A DNA stretch of 64,000 bases from Piscicola geometra. Its lineage: Eukaryota > Annelida > Clitellata > Hirudinida > Piscicolidae. Shown one piece after another: positions 41,178-62,557 of the stretch. Under the pieces are notes generated by a model. The model did no database searches. It was not told where the DNA came from and was given only the letters and a program-made list of their open reading frames with translations. Location of the stretch: assembly GCA_943735955.1 (NCBI GenBank), contig OX030959.1, positions 657,725 through 721,724 on the forward strand. Direction: 5' to 3'. Made by a program: the position numbers and the translations under genes. Within the stretch, counting starts at the first letter, position 1. The number at the start of each line of letters is the position of its first letter.

Positions 41178-44100
41178 ATGCTTTTACGTTTGTTCTTGTT
41201 TGTGTTCATTTCTCAAATAACCGGTTAGTGGCGTTTGATGATCAAGTGATTATATTAATACAGGTGACATTTGATCAAGAGAAATCATAAATTTGAACAA
41301 ACAATTTTTTTAGAAATCGCTATAAATTTACGTTACTATCAAATAAATTGTTGAAACATACATTTCAAAAAGTATTTTTATATCATTAACTCATAAAAAC
41401 ATTTCATTTATATAACAAACTCAATTCGATAAATTTTTACCGCCAGTATACAAAATCTATATAACTCTAAATTTAAATGATTTCTCAGATTCATCCACCT
41501 TCTAAACTGACCACCAAACTACATTCTTAATGCGTTCTTTTTACAAAATCTGTTTACCTTTCAAAACTTCTTTTCTTTCTTCCAGGCACCAGTACCTCCT
41601 CCACCAGCACACCCCACCTCGCCATCTATCCCGAAGTGGAGCAGAAGGCACTAGCGTTGGGCTCGTCTTTCGTGGCCACTTGCAAGGTGTCACACAATGA
41701 GACTCAATCGATGTTTTAATGCTCTTTGTCTTCAGTATTATTTGCTCCTTTTGTCGATTCGAAATTATAAAAACTATCAATATAATTTTAAACTATTTTA
41801 AAAACTATTTCCCAACTTTTAACACACAGAACAACACAAAAACTCTCATCCTTCCCATCTTCACTTCCACTTTCCATCACTGAAACCATCCCCATTCCTC
41901 AAAACACCAAGGTATCAGGAATCATTGTGCAAAACCTCGACACGCGTATAAGGTGGCACGCTCCCGATGGAGAAGAGATAATTGAGAGTGCCGGTGTGGG
42001 CAGGTCGGCGGGTTGGTGATGGAAGAGGGTGGCGAGAATGAAGGGTGCTGATGGAGATAATATCGGGGAAAGATTTTTGGTGATGGCAAGTTTTATAATC
42101 AACCTGTTTAGATCTCGTTAAAAAAAGCGTTTTTCAATCTCAAAATCCTTTCAAACCATCTCATCAAACAACGCAAACCACTTAACACACATTAAACTCT
42201 CACTCAAGTTCACAATAAACCTCAACTAACCACACTTTCTCCTTCTCATCCTCGCAGGAACATCTACACGCTGAAAGACCCTAAGAGGCCCGAGAACAAG
42301 CTCTTCTTCAACGGGGTGCGACAGGAGGACCAGGGCACGTACGAGTGTTCAGCTGTCGTCGAGGGCAACGTCCACACGCGACGCATCGGCATCGTCTTGT
42401 TCAGTTAGTGGTCGATGTTGTGGTTGTTGATTGAAAAGCGAACAGAGTAGTGCATTGAATTGTGAAAAGCGAAAAATGCTCTTTGCGGGAGTGGAAACTG
42501 AGAAGATGGCATTTTAAAGATGATTGGTTGATGGATTGCAATCACTGCACTCTCATTATTTAGTATTATTATTATATCAATCCACTTCGATTTTTCTAAC
42601 GCCTCATGAATTCTCCCACCACTGCAGAAGACATCACCTTCGACAATGCTCCCAACCCACAATTCAAAACGCTGCACAAAAAGGAGCTCTTGGAGTGTCG
42701 TGTGTCGGGAAACCCAGTGCCGACTGTGGAGTGGCTCTTCAGGGGAGACCAGATCACCTTCAACATGGGAGGTGCAATCGCATTTTTGATCTCACTCGTC
42801 TCGAAACAATACAATTCCTCGCAAACCAGATGCCAATTGGAATGTATACAGAATGAAATGACCACTTCGAATGATACTCCACAAATACCCGGCAATACGC
42901 AGGCGAGAAATACAGTCAAGCGGTGTATGGCTTGTACATCAACAACGTCACCAGGGAGGATGAAGGCGTCTACATTTGCCAGGCGTCCGTGGTGGAAAGT
43001 GGTCGTTTCGAAGCGAAAGAAATCCATTTAATTGTGGAAGGTAGGTGTGGTATAGAATGGAAGTAATACAATCAACTCAAGTTTTAAAATGTATGTTGTG
43101 AGTCTTGAAGGCACACTTCAACGTTGAATTCTACACCGAAATATTCTAATAATTTTTTGAACTTTTCTTTGCATTCCAGAACCCCCTCGGATCGACAAAT
43201 CAATGAAGGAATTTGAAGGGGTGCAGAGTTACGAATTCACTCTTCCGTGCATCGCAACCGGAAAACCTGAGCCCAAGTTCGAGTTCTTCAAGGTTTAAAT
43301 TCCCTTATTAACAACCTGAACCAACCATTAAAATTTAATTGTATTTTATTTTTTTGTTTTTCAATATTTCTCCACTTTCCCCAACCCACTGTTCTCCCAC
43401 CTTCTCTCCCCCTCCCACCCACCCCCCAGGACGACAACATCCACCCCCTCCACACCACCGACAAGCGACATTACGACGCCGAGGGAGGCTTCCTAACTTT
43501 TCGACCACTCACCGAGGACGACCACGGGGTCTACAAGTGCAAAGCGTACAGCAATGCAGGCGACGATACTTTCGAGATGAAGCTCGACGTGGTGGGTTAG
43601 TGATGGTTTGAGGGGTTTGGGAAGAGGGTTAGTGATGGTTTGAGGGGTTTGGGAAGAGGGTTAGTGATGGATTGGAGGGGTTTGGAAAGAGGGTTAGTGA
43701 TGGATTGGAGGGGTTTGGGAAGAGGGTTAGTGATGGTTTGGAGGGGTTTGGGAAGAGGGTTAGTGATGGACTGGAGGGGTTTGGGAAGAGGGTTAGTGAT
43801 GGTTTGGAGGGGTTTGGGAAGAGGGTTAGTGATGGACTGGAGGGGTTTGGGAAGAGGGTTAAGTGTGGTTTGGAAGGGTTTGGGAAGAGGGTTAGTGATG
43901 GTTTGGAGGGGTTTGGCAAGAGGGTTAAGTGTGGTTTGGAGGGGTTTGGAAAGAGAGTTAGGTAGAGTTTGGAGGGGTTTGGAAAGAGGGTTAGGTAGAG
44001 TTTGGAGGGGTTTGGAAAGAGGGTTAAGTGTGGTTTAGAGGGGTTTGGCAAGGAGGTTGTGACTTTTTTGGCGCTTCTAAAGTTTAAAGACCAATTAGCA

Positions 44101-46917
44101 ACAAGCAACGATACCAACCAAACCTTCCCTCGCAGTTCCTCCCAGCATCGTCTCCTTCCAGAACAGAACAGGCAACGAGCATCAACCATACTCCCTCTCG
44201 TGCATTGTCGAAGGCAAACCAGCTCCCAACATCACCATGAAGAAGGTTTCGTCTTTAAAAAAATGACAATTCAAATCAGGTTTTACACATTTTTCAATTA
44301 TTCATAGCATATGTCTGCCAAAAGAATTTTTATGGATAGCAATTACTCCATATGTTCACGCAGGCTTCGATAATTTCTTTCACGGACCCCACTAAAGAAT
44401 TCCATATGGGAGGAAATGTGAGTTGGTGTGTGAGGACTTTATTTAGTTGTAGTATTCAATTTTGTGAAATGTTTGCTTTTTGATTGCGGTTGTAGTTGAG
44501 AATATCAGAGAGCACATTACCATCGTTACATTCGTCCCTAAACTGTCGTAACCACCACCACCACTCAAACCACCGTTCCCAGGAAGATGGCAGAATCACG
44601 GTGCAAATGGTGGGAGAGAAGGAACTGCGCGTTGACTTCAAGAATCTTAAGGTAGTTCAGACAAAAACTGAGCATTTTAGATATAAGAATCCGCAACTCA
44701 ATGAAGAATTATTGAAATCGATAAGTTAAAAATCTTCAACTTCACCGTAGGCGACCGACTACTGCAACTACACTTGTTTAGCCACCAACAAGGGAGGAGT
44801 GCATGAGAGGAATGCCACCATCACTGTCAACTGTAGGTGTTTTCGACTGTTTGTTGATGTTGCTAGTGATGCAGTTGTGGTTTTATGAATTACATTTTCA
44901 AACATTTCACTTCCTCAGTCAAGCCTCAGTTTGACCCTGCGAACATCCGTTCGTGGTACATCTGGCCTGGCAAGACGAAGAACCTGACCTGTCTCAGTTA
45001 TGCCGAACCAATGCCTGCCATCAGCTGGATCAAGTACTGGTCCATTCCGAGAGCCATCTACGACAACAGAACCTACCGTGTGCACGTCATGGGCAAGAAC
45101 TCCAATTTACAAGTGGGTGTCCTGCATTTGCATGGTGTTGGGCATTTGAGGATATTCCGACCATTAATCATACGGTCTGAATAAACTAGTTTTTTATAAA
45201 TCGATTGATTCTTATGACAAAAGATAATGAACAATATAATTAATTTATCTTCAAATTAGGTTTTTATTCTGCTTAACACCACCAGGTCACAGTGAGAGAA
45301 GAGGATCAGAACTGGATCTACGGCACTTACTACTGCGTAGTTGCTAACCAGTTCGGCTCCTCGAACCTTCCCATTGAACTCAAACTTGCCCGTAAGTTGT
45401 CATTCGGAGTGTTCTCAAGGTTTTGGAACTGCCGGTGCTTTCAGTATACACTCCTATATTGAATAAAATTTGCTAAGATTTTTGTTTAACTTTTATCTTC
45501 AAAATATCCCATACCTCCTCCACCTCAGACCTGCCTGGCCCCCCTAAGGAAGTGCGCACAAAAGACGTTTCATCGAACACAGCCCTTCTGGAAGTGGAAC
45601 CTCCTGTCGACAATGGCGGCTTGGAGATCCTGGGCTACCGAATTGACTTTGAGTCAGTTGTTCTCAAGTTCCCTGTAGGTTCGTGGTGTTTAAGTTTTAG
45701 GATGAGAGCTGTGCAAAAAAGATTACTAAAAAATAACATTTTACCCACTTTAAATATTTTTCACGAATAAAAATTCGTATAAATAATTTATAATTCCCCT
45801 TAATCTTAGTGAATCTCTTAAATTGATTACAGGCCAGGACATCTTCATCGAGTACCTGCGACCCAGCACAACCTTCGTCTTCAGGGTCAGAGCTTATTCA
45901 GAAGTCGGAGACGGAGCACCCTTGAATGTCTACGTCAAGACAGAAGACGTCCGTGAGTGGAGGCGTGTTGGTGACTGTATGGCCTATAAGTCTGGATATG
46001 CTTCATTGAATGTTTTCTATTTAATGGATAGGAAAAATGAAAAAGTTAAGATTTTATTTACATGCATGCAAAATATATTAATATAATCTACATTCAGATA
46101 ATGCACTTTCTTGATGACTTGATGTTATGTGCATAACAGGAGCGCCTGAGAAGCTGGTGCTGACGAGTGGCGAGCAGGCTGGCTACGCTTACAAGTACAC
46201 CGTGAACTGGCAGAAGCCCTTGACTGGAGGTCTTCCAATCAAGGAATACAAGTTCCGCTACAGAAGAGTGAGTAGAAGTTAATGTTTAGATTTTAAAACA
46301 TTTACAATATGAAAATTTACAAACTAACTCACAAGGTGGAACTGATGAAAGTTGAAGGGCTAGAGAGAAGTTTCCGAGTGTTAGACAGTGGTTGGACGGA
46401 AATAAGAAAGCCAGACGAGGACCTCGACCGACCTGTCAGGTTCTACGTCTTGAACGGCCTCAAACCGGTAAGCATTTTCTAAAATTTCATTTTTTGAAAA
46501 ATTATTACTTCTATTATTAATAGAAAAAACTGTTTTTCTTTTATAATATTAAAGCCTCATCCCACCGTCTAGGACACCTACTACGAAATAGTGGTGAGTG
46601 CCCGCAACGACATCGGCTACTCGGAAGAGTCGGATCCACTGGTTTTCAAAACTGACCATGGTAACGTGGTGGTGCCTAAAGTAGCAGCTTGGGTTCAAGA
46701 TTTTCAAATTTGTATATATCTTTTGTTGCTTGTTAATTGAAACAATAATTTGAACTTTCATACAATTGATTCTTTTACATCACTTTCTGCCACTGCAGAC
46801 CCCTACTACATCCCTGTCGAAGCAGATGGCAACTCTGGACTACTACTGAGACCTTCATTCACCCTTCTTCTCCTTGCTCACACCTTTTTGGTTTGTTTGG
46901 AGACACTCATAAACTAG
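41178..46917 (+). CDS. NCAM/fasciclin-2-like adhesion molecule, 5 Ig + 2 FN3, probable GPI anchor, about 20 exons
   Basis: Exon 1 (41178-41223) encodes a signal peptide (MLLRLFLFVFISQITG). Ig1 spans 41586-42403 (Cys in VATCK and YECSA). Ig2 spans about 42629-43039 (LECRVSG, WLFRGD, GVYICQA). Ig3 spans about 43181-43595 (LPCIATGKP, GVYKCKA). Ig4 spans 44137-44834 (LSCIVEGKP, NYTCLA). Ig5 spans 44921-45391 (LTCLSYAEP, GTYYCVV). FN3-1 starts near 45530 (LPGPPKEV, LEILGYRI, TFVFRVRAYSEVG). FN3-2 spans 46140-46660 (YKYTVNWQKP, DTYYEIVVSARN). The last exon (46799-46917) has a polar spacer and a short hydrophobic C-terminus (FTLLLLAHTFLVCLE) with almost no cytoplasmic tail, which indicates a GPI signal. 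Five Ig plus two FN3 is the NCAM/Fas2 architecture, used in homophilic adhesion and axon fasciculation. Phases fit at every junction I examined. An alternative transmembrane exon could exist downstream but was not seen. Confidence 0.9.
43590..44060. repeat. 33-nt minisatellite, about 13 copies, seeded at an Ig-domain donor
   Basis: Each unit of about 33 nt contains GGGTTAGTGATGG followed by TTTGGAGGGGTTTGGGAAGA. The true 5' splice site at 43595/43596 (GGTGG|GTTAGTGATGG) is itself the first copy of that core. ORFs with an 11-residue period on both strands are by-products. Confidence 0.93.
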
Positions 46918-47655
46918 GTAAAGTTTACAAGCTTAAGCTTTTAGCATATCCAGGTTTTGTGTTACTGCTCCATATTATGTGTAATTGTTGTAACGTTCTA
47001 TCGCTATGCTACGATTTAGATGGCCTATTAGGGGTCAGCATTAAATATGTGCTTGCCAACTTGGATATTTGCACCAGCATCACATGTCTTCATAATGATT
47101 TGTTAATTGAGAAACATAGACATATACTTTATTAATTCACAGACCGGTCATTTACGTTTTGATTTCTAATCTTTAGTGTAGTGTGTGTGTTCTGTGTCGA
47201 CTGAACTTATCAACGAGATATCATGATGACATTTAAAAAAACTTTTCTATCCAATTGATCTTTTAAATTTTTATACAAATATATTCACGCATAAATTCTT
47301 ATCCTTGTTCAAAATCAAAGCCCTTGTCAGTCGTTCCACAAATACTTCATTTCATTTTTTATTAAAAAACTTTTCTATAATAAATAAAGCATAAATAAAT
47401 AATTAAAATAGTTTGATTTTCATTAGCTTATTTCAGCAAACCGTCAGATAGCCTGTTGAGCCTTCAAACTATTGCTATTATTAGGTTTTAAAAATACAGC
47501 CACAAAACCAAACCTGCTAGGAACGCCTTTATTGGCATATGAACACAAAACAACACCTAATAATAGTAATTATAATAATAATATTAACAATAATAATAAG
47601 ACATCGAAATCATTTAATTAATGGGACGCCTTGCCAGCACAGCACTAGCGCCACA
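46918..47655. other. 3' UTRs of convergent NCAM-like (+) and U1-70K (-) genes
   Basis: The stops of the two genes face each other 740 bp apart. Candidate AATAAA signals for the + gene lie at about 47380-47400. A candidate for the - gene is the complement TTTATT at 47528-47533. Nothing else is seen. Confidence 0.6.
47528..47533 (-). terminator. candidate polyadenylation signal of U1-70K
   Basis: AATAAA on the - strand, about 125 nt past the stop codon. Confidence 0.5.
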
Positions 47656-54387
<6,732 letters not shown>

Positions 54388-54654
54388 GTTATACTTTAAA
54401 TGTCTTTTCTTGGAATCATAGACTCAAGAAATTAATTGAAATGCTGGATAAGAGATAAACGTATCGGGCAAAATAATTCTAATATGGCTTAGATCACGTG
54501 CTGCATCGAATTACAAACAAAAATTTAAGAAATTGTATTAAATAAATTTTTAATTTGAGAAATTCATTAATTATTTTAAATAATTTCAAAATGGGAAAAA
54601 TCAAAATAGATATAAAAAATTGTTTAAATATTCTCAAATTGGGATACTTTGGAA

Positions 54655-54905
54655 ATCGTACTCGGAAGCATAGACAGAGCAATATAAAAACAGCAGATGG
54701 CAATGGTTATTTATTTTTTGAAACAGCTGATTGTTGGTTTCTAACAATAACAAAAAGCGGCCTTATTATTTAAGGGGATACTATGGAGTGCGTAGTCGGA
54801 AGCATAGACATAGCAATATAAAAACAGCTGATGGCAATGTTTATTTATTTCTTGAATCAGCTGATTGTTGGTTTCTAACAATAACAAAAAGCGGCCATAT
54901 TAATT
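54655..54905. repeat. tandem duplication of about 125 bp upstream of U1-70K
   Basis: Two copies (about 54655-54770 and 54786-54905) share GGAAGCATAGACA, AGCAATATAAAAACAGC and CTGATTGTTGGTTTCTAACA, with a few substitutions. They lie 270-520 bp upstream of the U1-70K start, so they may contain its promoter. Confidence 0.85.
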
Positions 54906-55496
54906 TAGATTTCGGCAAACTATCCGAGGCGAGATATATCGTAAAATGAACAATAACTGAGGCTTCTTTTACTTCTTTTTTTACATTTTTTTAAAAGTTA
55001 TATGATAGTTCACGATATATATTTCGGCAAACTATCTGAGGCGAGATATATCGTAAAATGAACAATAAATTAGGCTTCTTTACTTCTTTTACGAATAATT
55101 TTTTGAGTAATTAATAATAATTATACTCAGTAATGTCAAATCTGGTATATATTTCGGCAAACTATCTGAGGCGAGATATATCGTAAAATGAACAATAAAG
55201 AAGGCTTCTTTACTTCTTTTATGAATACTTTTTAAAGTAATTAATAATAATTTTATTCATAATGTCAAATCTGTTCACATTAAAATTATTCAAATTGATA
55301 TTCCTATTTATATACATAAACAATTACCGAGTCCATCGTAATCCTAAAAAATAGAGGAAACCACTTTATTTAACTAGAAAATATTATAAAAATTCAGAAA
55401 TATTATGCTAAATTGTTTAATAAAAAGTTTTAGCTTTATATTTTTGGTCAGAGCAATAAAGCCATCAGCAAAATGTTTTACTAGTAATATTATAGA

Positions 55497-55683
55497 AGTC
55501 AAAAGATCTGCGTGGTTCTTAACTCTCTAAACTAAACTAATATGAAAAAAATCTTATTAATTTAAAGTATTTTCTTTTGCCTGTTAGCAACACCATACAG
55601 CTATTTAAACATTGGAAATTTGTCTATGTCAATCGTTAAGATCATTTGCATAAATTATGAGTACACCTTCCAAAGTAAACCTT
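55497..55683. repeat. upstream copy of duplicated LAP1-like promoter segment
   Basis: It starts AAGTCAAAAGATCTGCGTGG, contains TTTGCCTGTTAGCAA and CATTTGCATAAATTATGAGT, and matches 56876-57067 at most positions. It ends abruptly at a copy of the TTTCGGCAAAC repeat. Confidence 0.85.
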
Positions 55684-55825
55684 ATTTAAGATTTCGGCAA
55701 ACTATTCGCGGCGAGACATATCGTAAAATGAACAATAACTGAGACTTCTTTTACTTCTTTTTTTACATATTTTTTAAAAAGTTATATGATAGTTCACGAT
55801 ATATATTTCGGCAAACTCTCTGAGC

Positions 55826-55910
55826 AATCAATCAATCAATCAATCACTAATGATTTGTATAGCGCCCTTTACTAAGTGAACAAAGGCGCTCTTCAAATAA
55901 ATTTGTTAAA
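55826..55910. mobile_element. possible SINE-like fragment, (ATCA)n plus AGCGCC...GGCGCT hairpin
   Basis: (ATCA)5 is followed by GATTTGTATAGCGCCCTTT and a complementary AAAGGCGCT. Similar tails occur in short interspersed elements of many aquatic animals, as far as I recall. Without a database search this is tentative. Confidence 0.35.
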
Positions 55911-55949
55911 TAAAACGGTTTTTAGACCATTACCAATATATGTATATAT

Positions 55950-56000
55950 ATAAATTAAAATATATATATATAAAGTTTATATATATATATTTTAATTTAT
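55950..56000. repeat. perfect AT-rich palindrome, 25-bp arms, 1-nt centre
   Basis: Arms 55950-55974 and 55976-56000 around G55975 are fully complementary. It abuts and overlaps by three bases the larger palindrome that follows. Confidence 0.93.
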
Positions 56001-56218
56001 TGTGGTGATGAAAGAATTTTTTATTTATGGTGATAGTGATTTTTTGGCGGTGATTGTCATGGTGGGGTGGGTGAGGTTGGATTATTGAGGTTGATCGTGT
56101 GTTTATATTATAAACACACGATCAACCTCAATAATCCAACCTCACCCACCCCACCATGACAATCACCGCCAAAAAATCACTATCACCATAAATAAAAAAT
56201 TCTTTCATCACCACAATA
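55998..56218. repeat. perfect 110-bp inverted repeat with 1-nt centre
   Basis: Arms 55998-56107 and 56109-56218 are complementary at every base I compared, around T56108. The arm is TTTATTT/GGTGATAGTGAT-like and G/T-rich. No open reading frame of note. The right flank continues with imperfect CACCATCATC-like sequence. Confidence 0.96.
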
Positions 56219-56875
56219 CCAACACTCATACCACAGCACAATCATTACCACATCATCCTCTAAACACAATCATCATTCTTCTCAATTTTCTGTCTTGCCA
56301 CTGGTGCCGAGGCTGCGAAAGAGGGTGAAGGAGAAGTCTTTGCCAACGCTGGTACTGCTGCTGCTATGGAAAGCTTTCTCCTTTATCCTTTCTCCTTGAG
56401 CGCTTTGATTCCCTGCGGCCATCTTGGTCTGCTGCGGCCATTCTCGACAGATTCAAAACAACCAACATTTGAACTAAAAACATTCTAATTAATTAAATTT
56501 AATTTTTATTTAGACTTTAGATTCTAAAATTTTAATATATTATACCCAAAACCGTTTATTCCACAAATTTATTTGAGCGGCTGCCAAAATGGCAGCCGCT
56601 AACCAAAGAGCGAGATATATCGTAAAATGAACAATAAATTAGGCTTCTTTACTTCTTTTACGAATAATTTTTTGAGTAATTAATAATAATTTTACTCAGT
56701 AATGTCAAATCTCGTATATATTTCGGCAAACTACCTGAGGCGAGATATATCGTTAAATGAACAATAAATAAGGCTTCTTTACTTCTTTTATGAATACTTT
56801 TTTGAGTAATTAATAATTGTACTCAGTAATGTCAAATCTGTTCACATTAAAATTAAAATTATTCACATTAAAATA

Positions 56876-57067
56876 AGTCAAAAGATCTGCGTGGTTTTTA
56901 ACTCTCTAAACTAAACTAATATGATTAAAAAATCTTATTAGTTTAAAGTATTTTATTTTGCCTGTTAGCAATACCGTTTTATTACCATACAGCGATTTAA
57001 ACATTGGAAATTTCTCTTTGACAATCGTTAATCTCATTTGCATAAATTATGAGTACAATTTCCAAAC
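56876..57067. repeat. downstream copy of duplicated segment, LAP1-like promoter/5' UTR
   Basis: Partner of 55497-55683. It ends about 45 nt before the LAP1-like start codon, so it probably is the functional promoter or 5' UTR. Confidence 0.8.
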
Positions 57068-57112
57068 TAAAGTTTAGTTACTAAACCCTCAAATTCATCT
57101 TTCATTTTCAAA

Positions 57113-58378
57113 ATGAGTCTCAGCGAATCTCTCAGACGAAACAAGCTACATTCGAGCAGTGGAGAACTGTCGAAGAGAGAAAGTTTTTTAGAAAATGAAG
57201 TATGCAACGATTCCCCAAAGAAAGAAAACTCCAAAGTATATGAAGACATTTACCATGCCACATCAAACAGTGATTCGAGCACCAGCCAAAACGAATCAAG
57301 TTCAAGCCACAGTTTCACTGAAAGCCATAATGAGAGTCTCAGAAGAAGGCCTTTGCACAAGACTCCTCCACGAGAAAGTACTCCAATCAACAAGAACCAT
57401 TCCAATAGCGAGTTCCTGCCTAAAATGTCTCCCTCTGCACACACGAAGATCCGAACGTCTCCAAGAGAAAAATTTTCTCCACGACGAGAAGTTTCCTCTC
57501 TCAGATCTGTCTCACCACTCAAGTTATCTCCGCGACAAGATTCGTCTCCTCAAAGAAAACATACAAGCAGCTCACTTCTCAGACCAAAACTGTTAGAAAG
57601 TCCACAAAAAAAGCAGTCAGAATTAGGAAATAATGAATTTAAGTTTTCAGTGGTTCACATCATAGTGGGGCTTTTAGTGCTAATCATAATTTATTTAGTA
57701 TTTATTTCACCAGAAAAAGAAGCAAAAATGAGTGAGCAAGATATTTCAGTGATGGGGGCTCAGATAGAAGAACAACTTTTAGGCCTGCAAGTCTTCTTTC
57801 CATCTCAGTCAGAGTTTTTCTTCGATGCCTTGAATGCATTGATTCGGTCAGTACTCCTCGACGATGAGCCAACAGGTCCAGCAACATTTCTTTTTGCAGC
57901 TCCTCCAGGCACAGAGGCCACAACAAGCTGCTTCATCAAAAAACTTGTCGAGAGACTTGACTTGATCTTGAACACAGATCACACCACTGACACATTCATC
58001 AATGGTCGAAACTTCAAGAATAAAGAGGCTGCAGTGGCAAGGGCTTGGATCCACGACAAGATACACAAAAGCTTCAAAGGAGGCAGTGTAGTGGCAGTGC
58101 TTGAGCATCTTGAAGTGCTCGATGCTGAGGCTGTGATGATCCTGCATGGCTTCTGTGACACTGTCAATGCCCCCTTCAAACGAGGCATCTACCTTCTCAC
58201 CTACCACACTGACGTTCCCATCCCTGCACACAAGCACTACCAACTGATCAGGGCCCAGATGGAGCAGAGGTGGCTTGCTAAACTGGGAGATGACTCTTTC
58301 GCTTCCCTCATGACCCGCATTGGCAATGCTGTTCTGCTCGTGAACGAGGAACGCATCACTCACTGCCCTCCCAACTAA
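57113..58378 (+). CDS. LAP1/LULL1-like torsin cofactor (TOR1AIP family), single exon, 421 aa
   Basis: Seen: a Ser/Arg-rich N-terminal domain (residues 1-175, many SP sites), one transmembrane helix at about 178-199 (FSVVHIIVGLLVLIIIYLVF), then a lumenal domain (200-421). The lumenal domain matches the AAA-like but nucleotide-free fold of LAP1/LULL1: GPATFLFAAPPGTEATT, GRNFKNKEAAVARAW, GGSVVAVLEHLEVLDAEAVM, FCDTVNAPFKRGIYLLTY and the C-terminal LMTRIGNAVLLV. The Arg in that last motif lies where vertebrate LAP1/LULL1 supply the arginine finger that activates torsin ATPase. The protein should sit in the inner nuclear membrane or ER with its N-terminus facing nucleoplasm or cytosol. The start at 57113 has a clean upstream context and the ORF needs no intron, unusual beside the intron-rich neighbours; a retrocopy is possible. 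Confidence 0.85.
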   Translation: MSLSESLRRNKLHSSSGELSKRESFLENEVCNDSPKKENSKVYEDIYHATSNSDSSTSQNESSSSHSFTESHNESLRRRPLHKTPPRESTPINKNHSNSEFLPKMSPSAHTKIRTSPREKFSPRREVSSLRSVSPLKLSPRQDSSPQRKHTSSSLLRPKLLESPQKKQSELGNNEFKFSVVHIIVGLLVLIIIYLVFISPEKEAKMSEQDISVMGAQIEEQLLGLQVFFPSQSEFFFDALNALIRSVLLDDEPTGPATFLFAAPPGTEATTSCFIKKLVERLDLILNTDHTTDTFINGRNFKNKEAAVARAWIHDKIHKSFKGGSVVAVLEHLEVLDAEAVMILHGFCDTVNAPFKRGIYLLTYHTDVPIPAHKHYQLIRAQMEQRWLAKLGDDSFASLMTRIGNAVLLVNEERITHCPPN

Positions 58379-58849
58379 CCATTGTACAAACATTAGGAAC
58401 ACTTAAACAATATTTTTGATTTTATGGGTTACTCTTCACAAATAATATTAGTTCTCAACCAGTTACTTTCGTTACGTTCCAATAATATATTATCAATTTA
58501 AAAGTTTATAGCTTGTTGAATAAATGTGTTATTCATGGAATAATTAAATTAATTCATTTAATTTAAGCAAAAGACAAAAAATATTAGCTTATCAATGTTT
58601 TCATTCATCAAGCAGACCGTTTCAGACCTTATTAATGGCACTTAAACCTCCACCAGTCGAATCAAATGTAAGTAGTCAACGTTTAAATTCTTAAAAGCTC
58701 GGAAGGTTGAAGCGGGTAAGTGGTGGAGTAGAGTGTTGATGTAAGTTAATGAAAAGATAGTGTGTTCTGGGTAAGTTTTTTTATGGCCTTGTGGGGGTAT
58801 GATGATATTGGTGATTTGTGGACGGGTGGGTGGGATCTAATTGGGTGCT
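58379..58849. other. 3' UTRs of convergent LAP1-like (+) and ropporin-like (-) genes
   Basis: AT-rich near the LAP1-like stop and G/T-rich (GGGTGGGTGGG-type) near the ropporin-like stop. No additional feature seen. Confidence 0.55.
58519..58524 (+). terminator. candidate polyadenylation signal of LAP1-like gene
   Basis: AATAAA about 140 nt after the stop codon. Confidence 0.6.

Positions 58850-62557
<3,708 letters not shown>

Larger units (their letters stand above)
54905..56830. repeat. family of dispersed/tandem repeats (TTTCGGCAAACTATCTGAGG core)
   Basis: Copies start near 54911, 55021, 55149, 55691, 55806 (truncated), 56604 (5' truncated) and 56718. Full copies of about 110-140 bp share TTTCGGCAAACTATCTGAGG, then CGAGATATATCGTAAAATGA, ACAATAA and GGCTTCTTTACTTCTTTTA, ending TCAGTAATGTCAAATCTG. 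The core is an imperfect palindrome (GTTCACGATATAT ... ATATATCGTAAAATGAAC). No coding capacity was seen, so it may be a non-autonomous mobile element or a local satellite. Confidence 0.85.

Noticed and set aside
43629..44189. ORFs with an 11-residue period on both strands
   Set aside because: By-product of a 33-nt intronic repeat, although in-frame use from the donor side is kept as a finding.
55998..56218. microRNA precursor
   Set aside because: A perfect 110-bp stem with a 1-nt loop is not a miRNA hairpin; at most a long-dsRNA siRNA source or an artefact.
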